From Astropecten irregularis (Eukaryota > Echinodermata > Asteroidea > Paxillosida > Astropectinidae), in contig OZ020250.1 in NCBI GenBank assembly GCA_963971285.1, positions 14,430,499 through 14,494,498 on the forward strand: a stretch of 64,000 nt of DNA, in the 5' to 3' direction. The translations under genes were made by a program, and so were the position numbers. Shown here piece by piece: positions 46,838 through 56,927 of this stretch. Each line of letters begins with the position of its first letter. Position 1 is the stretch's first letter. The notes under the pieces are model-generated. The model made no database searches. It saw only the letters and a list, made by a program, of their open reading frames with translations, and was not told the DNA's origin.

Positions 46838-47328
46838 ACTCTAAGATGCTGCTACTGCTACTGCTGTTGTTGTCGTTGCTGCTGCTGCTATTGCTGCTGG
46901 TGCTGCTATTGCTGGTGCTGCTGCTGTTGGTGCTGCTATTGCTACTGTTGTTGTTGCTGTTGATGCTGCTGTTGTTGCTGCTGCTATTGCTGCTGGTGCT
47001 GTTGTTGCTGCTGCTGGCTGCTGCTGCTGTTGTTGCTGCTATTGCTGCTGCTGTTGTTGTTACTGCTGCTGCTGTTGCTGCTGCTGTCGCTGCTATTGCT
47101 GCTGCTGCTGCTGCTATTGCTACTGTTGTTGTTGCTGTTGCTACTGCTGCTGGTGTAGTTTTTGCTGCTGGTGCTGTTGCTGCTATTGCTGCTGCTGCTG
47201 TTGTTGTTACTGCTGCTGCTGTTGTTGTTGCTGCTGTTGTCGCTGCTACTGCTATTGTTATTGATGTTGTTGTTGTTGTTGTTGTTGTGGTTGTTGTTGT
47301 TGTTGTTGTGCTGCTGCTGCGAGCCAAG
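46838..47328. repeat. CTG/TTG/TTA trinucleotide array
   Basis: About 490 bp of interrupted triplets (CTG, TTG, CTA, GTG), ending in a purer TTG run. It reads as poly-Leu, poly-Ala/Val, poly-Ser/Asn or poly-Thr depending on frame; no gene structure supports any of them. Confidence 0.92.
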
Positions 47329-47496
47329 GGTTAATTCAAACACAATTCTTGATTCTATACCCCATAATAGGTACCCAATTTTGCTTTATACTGTGTGAAG
47401 AACATTGTACCCTTTCGATTCTAACAAATTCATAGGTTTTCCTATGTGCTTTCACAATTTTGCAGACATGAACAACGAATTGTTTTAATGCAAACT

Positions 47497-47735
47497 CTTC
47501 TAAATCTACAGAGGCCATACCAACAATTGCAATGAAAAGTCTTCCTTGATCAAACAGGATTACCAACCAAGTTTCCACGTGACGTTTACTGCTTTTGACT
47601 GGTATTCTGCCACTGTATGCTAACATAATAACATCCACAAGGAGTTATGCTGGCATACTGATTTTATTAACCAAGGTTTTTTTTTTACCAAGCAAATTTT
47701 AGTGCATGCTTAAACAGCTCTATGAAATTGGCCCA
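47497..47735. mobile_element. C-family MITE, left end worn
   Basis: Internal AGTCTTCCTTGATCAAACAGG and GTTTACTGCTTTTGACT match the copy at 37263; right end CTCTATGAAATTGGCCC. Confidence 0.72.
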
Positions 47736-48342
47736 AGACTTGTATCTGATAAATGACACAATTGAGCTTTTTTTTCATAAAGTTAGAAATGTTCTTATCT
47801 TGGCCTTATAAGGAAGAAGGCTGTCCAACATAATACATAACTGAATAGGAACATTAATCTAGGAAGATTCCTAAGTCCTTTTTATGAAATAGGGCCTAGA
47901 GCCCTGGAAAGCTATTTTCCTCCCCACCCCTTGACAACAAAATCGACACTTTGAGTTCGTTCGCCTTTCTACCAAATCTGCCCAGTCCGATCACAATGTA
48001 CGTACCATATGTGATTTGCACTATGGATTCATTCATTGTAATATTCTTGTATTCCGTGTAGGATTATTCCATTAAGATAAGGACCGCGTGGGCATCTTTT
48101 TTTGCCGATGCGTGTATACGACCGCTACTCAACCCCTACATTCCTCCACCGTACCTACACTACCCTGATTTCCACCATATAATCCCGGATGTTCATCCCA
48201 GGATTAAACCTTTTAAGTACGGCGTACGGAACGACTGGCCATATGCCGTGCCGTTCTTGACATCCTTAAAGTGGTTGGCAGCATTTTACGTGTATATACG
48301 AATTTTGTTCGTAATTTGCTGTTATTATTTCTTTCCCGAATG
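47736..48342. other. Gene-free stretch
   Basis: Nothing recognised. Confidence 0.3.
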
Positions 48343-48697
48343 CTTTATCATACTTTGGTACCATATCGAAACATAAATCTTCACGGATTTACTTATAACT
48401 TACAGGGTATAAAGATGGTGATGGTAGAAACATACCGTTCAAGTTTTTTTGCCTGAAAATCTATATTAATCCAGAAAAGAGTAAAACCAATGACCAAAAG
48501 CAATTTTGATCAATAAAGATCACAAATAACGTTGAAAAGATTTGAAAAATACCATGGGCGTTTTTCACTGTTTTCTCAAGAAGTGGCCATCATTATGGAA
48601 CTGGGAATTTCAAAGATGACTGTTATTGTATCTTTCTCGATATTTTTGCCCATGAATATGCATTTTATTTGACAAAAACAAAAATATGGAATTGCCT
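48343..48697. mobile_element. TTAA MITE type I, both ends worn
   Basis: Starts TTTATCATACTTTGGTACC; right end decayed to TATGGAATTGCCT. Internal sequence collinear with 35485. Confidence 0.75.
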
Positions 48698-49160
48698 GCA
48701 AAGTGGTTGCAGCATTGCAATTGTTTTCATGATTTGTTTAATATTATTTTCCCCCGTATGCTTTAAGCGTTTGAGTATTATGGGGCTATGCAGATGGGTA
48801 TTGAGAATCTAAAATTGTATATACTAAGAAACTCATATAACAGTGTATAGTGTACATGCATTTGACAGTTTTCAAGAATGATTTAACATCACCCTTATAT
48901 AATGAGTAAATCGTATGCAAGGAGGGACTTACATTTTGCTGATGGCGAGATGCGTAAACCCATGCAGCTTAAAGGTACCTTGCAGTGTACTTTTCAACCA
49001 GGTTCATCTGAAGCATCTAGGCTACAGGAAGATCTGAAGAAATAAAATGCAAAACGAAATCATGATAAGTCTAATTCTGGATTGGAATCTTTAAGAGACA
49101 GCCCTTTTAATGCCTTTGCAAATTAGGGAGCCATTCGTGCATTAATTGGAGGACCCTAGC
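48698..49160. other. Gene-free stretch
   Basis: Nothing recognised. Confidence 0.3.
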
Positions 49161-49537
49161 TTAAAGAGCATGCACAACATTGGTTAAGGTGACAGGGCAG
49201 CTCTAGGCTGCTTATAATTCGATTTGTCATGGAATAAAAACAAACCTGTTAGATGTTCAGCTCAATTGATCATTGGGAACAGTAGAAAACGACGAAAAAC
49301 CGTTGCAATTGTTACGCCAAATTGTGTGGGAATAGCTGTCTAAAATGATCTTGCCAAGATCAAAAATGTTTTGGACATTGGTTTGACTCTTTTTTGGATA
49401 AATAGAGCATTTCAGGCAGAAATATTTTGACAGTATGTTGACATTCTACCATTACCATCTTTAAAACCTGTAAGTTATACGTAAATCTGTGAACATTTCT
49501 GTTCTGGTTTGGTACCAATGTTTTACATGTCCTTTAA
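49161..49537. mobile_element. TTAA MITE type II (subtype b)
   Basis: TTAA at 49161..49164 and 49534..49537; central hairpin GATCTTGCCAAGATC. Confidence 0.83.
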
Positions 49538-50098
49538 TGGACAAAAAAGGAGAACGGAAAAACACTGACAAAACTAGATTGAAAAATGATACTTAAGATG
49601 GATTGCATGGAACAATGCTCTATACTTGAATGAAAGAAAACATATTTACAAAGTCTATGTAATAAGGGTTTTTGTACAACCCATTATATCCTTTAAATAT
49701 GAACCTTGTCACCAGCATAGGCCTACAGACTAAACACTATATTGGACACCGTGAAACAGCAGCGATAGTGGGACAAAAATCACTGACTACTAAGCAGATT
49801 TGTCTTTGGATTAAGAGAGAAAGCTGCTAGAAGAATCTTACAAGGTAGTAGAGCCTTTACTTTGAGTAGCTGGGTGGGTTACTTGAAGGTCTTGCTGAAG
49901 GGGGTGGGCTGCAGCGAACGGATTTTCTTAAGCCCATATGACCTCTTGTTCAGTTGTAGGTCTATATTTGAATCGCTTACTCTTCGGTGACATCGACACT
50001 GTGCATTAGTTTGAACATGGAGGAAGGAAAACTTCCTCTATCCAAACTTCCTCCACGTTTTGAAGTATAGTCAGTTTTATTTATTTGAGGTAAGACTA
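49538..50098. other. Gene-free stretch
   Basis: Nothing recognised. Confidence 0.3.
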
Positions 50099-50902
50099 CG
50101 GTGCGAGTGAAAACGAACTTGACTTGGATTGGTGAAGTTTTTCAAAAGAAACAAAATAATGACACTCAGAATTTCATTAAAGCATATGATTATTTAACAA
50201 GCTTTCCCTTATGCTTCCTTTTCACACGACTCTTAAAAAAACCCCTATCAACCATTGATAAATTCACTCATGGGTCTGGACCTCGGTCAAAATCTCTCAA
50301 GGATTCACCAGGAACGTCGGTCACTCTCACGCATTGGTGTCCTTTCACACGATGACACTTTTGTAAGATTTCGCAACCATGAGATAATTTCTCAATGGTT
50401 GAGATTATGTTTGCGTCGTGTGAAGAGGCTTTTAAAGGTAGTATCATACTTTAGTTTTTGTCAAAGAAACACAGATTCATGGGCAAAAATATCAAGGATG
50501 ATACAGTAACAGTAATCTGTGAAAATTTCAGTCCCATACGGTGCCAACTTTTTGAGAAAACAGTGAAAAACGGCCACAGTATTTCTTAAGTCTTTTCTCT
50601 TTGATCTTTTAAAAGATCAAAAAGATTTTCGGTCGCTGTTTTATTAATTTCTGGATAAATACACCATTTCAGGCGGAAATATTTTAACGGTAGATTTCTA
50701 CCAGCATCATCTTCATACCCTGAGAGTTCTATGTAAATCTGTGAATATTTCTGTTTTGGTCTCTTACCAAAGTATGATACAACCTTTAAGCAGGAGAGAG
50801 TGCTTGTTAAATAATTCATTTACTGAACTTTTGAGTGTCATTCGTTTTTTTTTTTTTGAAAAACATCACAAATAACAGTCAACATCTTTTTGACTCACAC
50901 TG
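50099..50902. mobile_element. Mariner-like MITE split by a TTAA MITE
   Basis: Left half from TA at 50097 (GAACTTGACTTGGATTGG), right half ending CATCTTTTTGACTCACACTG at about 50902. Ends and order match the copy at 61869..62348. Inserted element at 50432..50789. Confidence 0.8.
50432..50789. mobile_element. TTAA MITE type I nested in the mariner-like MITE
   Basis: TTAA at 50432..50435 and 50786..50789; complete. Confidence 0.9.
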
Positions 50903-51340
50903 TTTTATAGGCCTATACATCCAACCACTTGTGCGACTAGAACGAAGTCTAAACCTCTTGTGTAACTTCAAGCGAGGTCGGCCGTTGATTTTTGATGTAT
51001 TCTTTAATGTTCGGATTCTAACATCGCGGGTCCGATAAAGTCAAATTCTCTTGAGTAATTAACGTTAATCTACGAATAATGTGCTTCAGCCCTATTATAC
51101 ATGTTCCTTCCAAACCTGCGGTTTGATTGAACAAGTGTTAAACAAGTGTTTGGCATTATTGCTACTTGAGGTGAGTAATTAGAAATGCAATGTGCATGAG
51201 ATTGGGTAGGGAATACATTAGCACATCCAAGGGAGAGCCGCCTCTTATTTGTAGGAGCAAATGGCCACAGCTTGGATTTGGAGGTTGAATTAATTTTTAC
51301 AAAGTGAGACTAGCAGAGCGCCTTCTTTTACATTCTACAT
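50903..51340. other. Gene-free stretch
   Basis: Nothing recognised. Confidence 0.3.
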
Positions 51341-51544
51341 AGACTGGCAGGCTAGTCGTTGTAAGTCGCCGTGATCGTCTCTTCTTTCACGCAACTCTCG
51401 CGAAACCTCGCGGCTAAGGCGAGAGTTCGAGTTAGGGTTAGAGTCGAATTCTCGCCGTAGCCATGAGTCTCGCGAGAAGGTAGAGCGGTTTCGCGAGAGT
51501 TACTTGAAAGAAGAGACGATTTACAACGACTAGCCTGCTAGTCT
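51341..51544. repeat. I-family foldback element, GC-rich
   Basis: Left AGACTGGCAGGCTAGTCGTT and right AACGACTAGCCTGCTAGTCT, arms continuing through TCGTCTCTTCTTTCA and TCTCGCGAAAC. CpG-rich centre with CTCGCG repeats on both strands. Confidence 0.85.
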
Positions 51545-51805
51545 ACATTCTGCATGATTTTCTGAAGGAACAGCCATACAAGGCCGGTTAATTTATGAGG
51601 AGCATATTTCCTATACTTCCAATTAACACACGACAAAGTTACTTAGGCCTACAGAACTCCAACAAATTTACACGCGTTACAAAATCACTACCACTGAAAG
51701 ACGTGAAACGCTATAGCAACAAGCACGTCGTGTTGAAACGTGTTAACTCACAACGTCTATAACATTTGAAATGTTTGGACAAAAAGATAATAATATACTG
51801 ATGAA

Positions 51806-52168
51806 AAGCTAATATCATATTACTTGGTTTTTTGTTTAGAAGAAATGCAGATTCATGGGCAGAAATATTAAGGAAGATACAGTAACAGTCATGTGTGAAA
51901 TTTTCAGTCACATACGGTGCCAACTTTCTGAGTAAACAGTGAAAAACGCCCACGTTATTCAACAAATCTTTTCACTGTTATTTTTGATCATCCGAAGATC
52001 AAATTTGTTTTCGGTAATTGGTTTTACTCTTTTCTTGATAAACACAACATTTCAGGCAGAAACATTTTAACGGTATGTTTCTACCATTACCATATTAATA
52101 CCCTTTAAGTTATAGGTGAATTTGTAAACATTTCTGTTTTGGTATGTTACCAATCCTGTACCTTTAAG
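51806..52168. mobile_element. TTAA MITE, mosaic of type I (left) and type II (right)
   Basis: Left CTAATATCATATTACTTGG is type I-like; right ACCAATCCTGTACCT is type II with TTAA at 52165..52168. Centre GATCATCCGAAGATC. Confidence 0.8.
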
Positions 52169-52521
52169 ATCTGAGCTCACGCGACCATATTCTGATTCAC
52201 GGAAAAACTTATATCATTTTGGTTTTTCACATCAAAATGATAGTCTTAGTACTCTTCCTATATAGGCCCACGATATGTGAAGTGATTGCTTCACTCTTTT
52301 CGCAGAAACGCATATTATTATTATTTTAGGCACGGGTATTTGAACAGGATTTTACAGCTCTATAACCATCACTATCTTTACACCGTGAACCTAAATATGT
52401 GGATATTAGTGGGTCTTACCGATTATGCCAGTTGAGGTAAACAGAAAATATTGATCAAAACGCCAAGAAATCGATGGTATTGGGAGTATGACTAGGCCTA
52501 TGCCGTAACCCGAGACCCCTG
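52169..52521. other. Gene-free stretch
   Basis: Nothing recognised. Confidence 0.3.
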
Positions 52522-52670
52522 GTCGATTTCACCAAACTCTTCGTAACTTACATCCAATCGTAGGACGTTTTGATGAATGACAGCCCTACGTGGGATAGGT
52601 CCCTAAGATGGGTTATCCTTCGTAACTCGAGTTACGATCGATCGTAAGGGCTTCGTGAAATCGACCCCAG
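52522..52670. repeat. E-family MITE
   Basis: Complete: GGTCGATTTCACCAAACTC at left, CGTGAAATCGACCCC at right. Confidence 0.85.
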
Positions 52671-53293
52671 CTGGATTTTGAACTATATGATTGACAAAGC
52701 TAATTACCAACAGATGGTACAATGCATGCAGTTTATATACAATCGAGAACGAAGAAAAAAAAGTGAGGGGAACGGCCTCAAAATCGGTCATGAAGCCGGG
52801 AACTGTACCAGCGAAGAAGCCGAAGAAGAGGGAATCTCGACAAGTCATCGGTGAGCGCGCTAGAGTGAGGAGTAGACGGCCGGGGGAAGAGACGGGGAGA
52901 GACCTGGAATGAATTAGGAGGTGTTCACTCGAACTTGGGTTGAGCAAACATGGAGAATGCTATCGATATTCCACGACTACACGTGTTCCTCCTTTATTCC
53001 CAGACGCGGTTTAGATCATCGAATTTGGAATTAGTCGTATAGCTATTTCAGTTATGCCAGTGTGTGTGTACACACGCTAACAGTTTTCCAATTTGTTGGA
53101 AGCGAAGCGATTACAGATATGAACGGCTCGTTGGGAATCATGAGTAAAACGATTCTCTATTCTCTTGAGAATATACGTGGCATATACACCCCTGTATCTG
53201 GCAAGCTCACCACGGTACTCATCGCAGTTGCCAATGCGAATAGCAGAACAATATTTTAAATATTTCTTTACATATTCTGTGTTCGTGGTAACG
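52671..53293. other. Gene-free stretch
   Basis: A basic open frame at 52691..52912 has no recognisable domain. Confidence 0.3.
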
Positions 53294-53704
53294 TTAAAGG
53301 TACTATCATACTTTAGTAGCATACCGAAACAGAAATCTTCACAGATTTACCTATAACTTACAGGGTATAAAGATGGTGATGGTAGAAACATACCGTTAAG
53401 GGTAGTATCATACTTTGGTATAGCATACTGAAACAGACATTTTCACATATTTACCTATAACTGACAGGGTATAAAGATGGTGATTGTAGTACCGTTAAAG
53501 TTTTTCTGCCTGAAACTCTGTATTTATCCAGGAGTAAAACCAATGATCAAAACAAATTTGATCTGCGAAGATAACGGTGAACAGATTTTTAAATACCTTG
53601 GCCGTTTTTCACTGTTTTCTCAAAGAGTGGGTACCGTGTGGGACTGGGAATTTCACAGATGACTGTTACTGTATCTTTCTTGATTTTGCCCACGAATCTG
53701 TATT

Positions 53705-53892
53705 TGTGGATCGGTTTGCGGAAACACCATGTAAGAATCGTTCGTACTTTCGCACTTCTATTTCGTTCGAGACTCCTGATGAGGACTAGAGCAGACTAGT
53801 CGAAACATTGAGACCTTACGAGAAGTGCGAACGAAATAGAAGTGCGAAAGTACGAACGATTCTTACATGGTGTTTCCGCAAACCGATCCACA
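53705..53892. repeat. Foldback with perfect 65-bp arms around a hammerhead-like loop
   Basis: Arms 53705..53769 and 53828..53892 are exact reverse complements. The 58-bp loop contains CTGATGA, a hairpin and GAAAC. The outer arm text CATGGTGTTTCCGCAAACC resembles CATGGTGTCTCCACAAACC next to the 15108 foldback. Confidence 0.93.
53751..53829 (+). ncRNA. Type I hammerhead ribozyme-like motif (Penelope-type)
   Basis: CTGATGA (53776..53782), one extra G, stem II GACTAG/CTAGTC closed by AGCAGA, then GAAAC (53802..53806). Next comes ATT as candidate NUH cleavage triplet, stem I proximal pairs GACTC/GAG-AC, and a distal stem CGCACTTCT/AGAAGTGCG. Stem III is the minimal form seen in hammerheads of Penelope-like retroelements, which work as dimers. 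The usual ACGT of stem III reads ACAT here and the extra G precedes stem II, so activity may be reduced. The forward frame through the core reads TPDED. Confidence 0.72.
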
Positions 53893-53994
53893 TACCAATT
53901 GTCACCATTCGAGGCGCAAATCTTTCTTGAATCTGTATTTCTTTGACAAAAAACAACAACTTGAACAACAAACAAAGTATGAATTTACCTTTAA

Positions 53995-54228
53995 AGAGTG
54001 TGCGTCGTATATTATAACTGCAATTGATGGATAACATTCATATATCACCGCCCAAGTACATTAATGTTTACCAATTAAGTTAAATCCATTTGCCACCAGG
54101 AGGGTTGGCCCTCCCCTCAAATCATAAACGAGAGCCTACTCGATCAAGTGTGTGCAGCTCGCACGCCATGCATGATTGTACATCCAGCACATCACAGACT
54201 GTAATCTCTTCTGACTGCTCGTTAGGGC
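53995..54228. other. Gene-free spacer
   Basis: Nothing recognised between two TTAA MITE blocks. Confidence 0.3.
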
Positions 54229-54597
54229 TTAAAGGTGCAGTACATGATTGGTAACATACCCAAACAGAAATGTTCACATATTTACGTATAACTTTCAGGG
54301 TATGAAGATGGTGCTGGTAGAAACATACCGTTAAAATATTTCCGCCTGAAATGGTGTATTTATCCAGAAATTAGTCAAACAAAGACGGAAAACAGTTTTG
54401 ATATCGGGGGAAGATCAAAACCATTCTTAATGTTTTATAAGAAAAATGTGAGTCGGGTTTTCGCTATTTTCTCGTGACTCAGAATGTCCGATATTGAGCT
54501 CAAATTTCCACAGGTTTATTATTCCATGTACATGATGGATTAGACTAAGTGTGAGTGCTGTCCTGTGACCATTACCAACCATGTATTAACCCTTTAA
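54229..54597. mobile_element. TTAA MITE type II, reverse orientation
   Basis: TTAA at 54229..54232 and 54594..54597; the right TTAA is shared with the next copy. Confidence 0.87.
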
Positions 54598-54952
54598 AGG
54601 TTGTATCATATATTTTGGTAAGAAACCAAAACAGAAATGTTCACAGATTTACGTATAACTTACAATGGTATGAATATGATGGTGGTTATAGAAACACACC
54701 GTTAAAATTGTTCAGCCTGAAAGGGTGTATTTATCCAGAAATTAGTACAACAACGACCGAACTTTTAAAAGATCAAAAATAAAAGAGGAAAGACTTAAGA
54801 AATACTGTGGCAGTGTTTCACTGTTTTCTCAAAAAGTGGGCATTGTATGGGACTGAAGTTTTCACAGATGACTGTTACTGTATCTGTCTTGATATTTTTG
54901 CTCACGAATCTGTATTTTTTTGATAAAAACCGAAGTATGATATTACCTTTAA
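54594..54952. mobile_element. TTAA MITE type I, back to back with the previous copy
   Basis: TTAA at 54594..54597 and 54949..54952; complete. Confidence 0.88.
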
Positions 54953-55443
54953 GTTGACACTTCGTTGGTATAATGAAAATTGAGAAGTGGGTTGGGGATT
55001 TGGGCGTACGTACGTACGGCACGCGCTTTACACAAGGAATGGAGGGTCCCACCGCGTCCCGATGATGTGTTTTAGTAATCAGACATTACAGCCCGACACG
55101 TCGGAATAAACGCAAAGAAACTTTCACAGACGCAAACCTTAATCAGTGGCGGTTTTGTGTTACAGTGATTCCATGTTCGTCAAGCTGGGTCTTCTGACGG
55201 GTATCACTCCCGAGGGAAGATGGCTCTGGGATGGTGGACAAAAAAAAAAAAAGAAGAGAGGGTAAAATATCGCTGCAGTGCGGAGAGCCGAGCGTGAGAA
55301 TTACCACCATAAAGTGTGAACGTGATGATGGGGAGCGCGTACATCAACCACATGTCACGTGTCAATGGGACGTCACTGACTCGAACCAGATTGTAGCGCA
55401 GCCAGGCGTGCGTAGTTATAGATGACTGACTGGTGTGTCATTG
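54953..55443. other. Gene-free stretch
   Basis: Nothing recognised apart from an A run at 55240. Confidence 0.3.
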
Positions 55444-55812
55444 TTAAAGGTGTAATGCATGATTATGGTAAAAGTCACAGAACAGCAGTAACACTTTGTC
55501 TGATCAATTATGTACATGAATTTATAAACCTGTGAAATGTTGAGCTCAATCGGACAGCTGAGTCTCGAGAAATATGGCACAACCCCGACTCAATTGTTCT
55601 TATAAAACATAAAGAATGGTTTTGATCTCGGCACAAGATTCAAAACCGTTTTCGGTCTTTGTTTTGCTATTTTCTGGATAAATACACCATTTCAGGCAGA
55701 AATATTTTAACGGTATGTTTCTACTAACACCATCTTCATAACCTGAAAGTTATACGTAAATCTGTGAACATTTCTGTTTGGGTATGTAACCAATCCTGCA
55801 CTGTACCTTTAA
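55444..55812. mobile_element. TTAA MITE type II
   Basis: TTAA at 55444..55447 and 55809..55812; complete. Confidence 0.88.
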
Positions 55813-56153
55813 CGCGCGCACTGACTGGGAGGGAGCAGGCGCGCGCATGAGCGGCAAAAACTGTCAGAGACCCTTTATCGATAGCCATTTGAGTTTTTCC
55901 TCGTTTCTACCTCTCTAGTTCTCTGAGGCTTTTCATGTAGTCTATCTATAGCCGAGCGAGGAATCGTGCAATACTTTAAGCCATATAGCTCATCCAATTC
56001 CGACATCCAATCAACGAGAATTACATCCAAATAAACACAAGCTATTTATACAGTGTTCACGATACGGTTTCTCGAATAACGATATCACACTGTTCCAACA
56101 TACTTGATACTACGGGTAAGTTTCTATCCGTATGAACGAACTCAAAATGATCT
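55813..56153. other. Gene-free stretch
   Basis: Nothing recognised. Confidence 0.3.
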
Positions 56154-56392
56154 GGGGCAAATTTCATAGAGCTGCTTAAGCACAACATTTGCTTAAGCAT
56201 GAACAGTCTTCCTTGATCAAATAGGATTACCAACCAAATTTTCATGTGATGTTTACTGTATGAATTCGACAATTTTTTGATATAAAGCATAACATTCACG
56301 AGGAGTTTTGGCTGACATATTGGTTTTATTTATGAAGGTTTTTGGTGCTTAAGCAAATGTTGGTGCTTAAGCAGCTCAATGAAATTGGACCC
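56154..56392. mobile_element. C-family MITE (CTTAAGCAC variant), intact
   Basis: GGGGCAAATTTCATAGAGC at left, CTCAATGAAATTGGACCC at right. Carries the unoccupied CTTAAGC site that is filled in the copy at 37263. Confidence 0.85.
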
Positions 56393-56430
56393 TGCTAATA
56401 GCGAACACGGCCGGCAACGTTTTAGGGGAA

Positions 56431-56651
56431 GGACCCAATTTCATGGAGTCCGTTACGGCTTTTTTTGTGCTTACGGATACTGCTATGCGTGAAATCTATT
56501 TCATGGAATCTGTAAGAAAGACTTTCGGTTAGCGAAGTATTTTTAGGCTTACTGTGATTATTTTGGGCTAAATGAGCTGTCATATGCATTCTGCAGAAAG
56601 TCCTTGCTTAGCATTGCGAGAAAGAAAACTCTCTAGTGAAATACGCACACC
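56431..56651. mobile_element. D-family TIR element, right end missing
   Basis: GGACCCAATTTCATGGAGTC and CCGTTACGGC at left; collinear with 10672..10900 up to GTGAAATACGC, where the phased array begins. Confidence 0.75.
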
Positions 56652-56927
56652 CGGGCCTACGTAGAGTTGCGTAGTGTTGCGTATCGTGTACGCCGAAATA
56701 AGGCTGCATACTCAAGGTGGGCCCACGCAGATGTGCGTATAGTGCGACGGCGTATGGTCGCGTACCCTGTGCAGAGGCACCGCGTACCTACCAGAATAAT
56801 ATAATTGGCGTACAAATGCGTAGGATTGCGTATAACAGACGTAGGATAGCGTACTATTGCGTAGGCATGCCGTACAGTAGCGTATAGTGTTGCGTAGACT
56901 TGCGTAAACACTGCGTACGTCCGGTGA
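56652..56927. repeat. 10-bp-phased GCGTA array
   Basis: GCGTA occurs 15 times on the plus strand. In the right half it starts at 56808, 56818, 56828, 56849, 56859, 56880, 56892, 56902 and 56912, with CGTA filling 56840 and 56871. Ends CACCCGGGCCTACG and CGTACGTCCGGTG are weakly inverted. Confidence 0.82.

Larger units (their letters stand above)
53294..53994. mobile_element. TTAA MITE type I with doubled left end and a foldback insert
   Basis: TTAA at 53294, 53396 and 53991. The first 102 bp (left terminus to AACATACCG) occurs twice in tandem. The right half is split near 53705 by the ribozyme-bearing foldback and resumes at about 53926. Confidence 0.83.

Noticed and set aside
46815-47343. 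Long open frames on both strands (poly-Leu, poly-Ala, poly-Thr, poly-Ser/Asn)
   Set aside because: Products of the trinucleotide array; open in several frames and strands at once, without non-repetitive sequence or splice signals.
51425-51450. Interstitial telomere repeat (TTAGGG-like)
   Set aside because: A single TTAGGGTTAG within a foldback element, no array.
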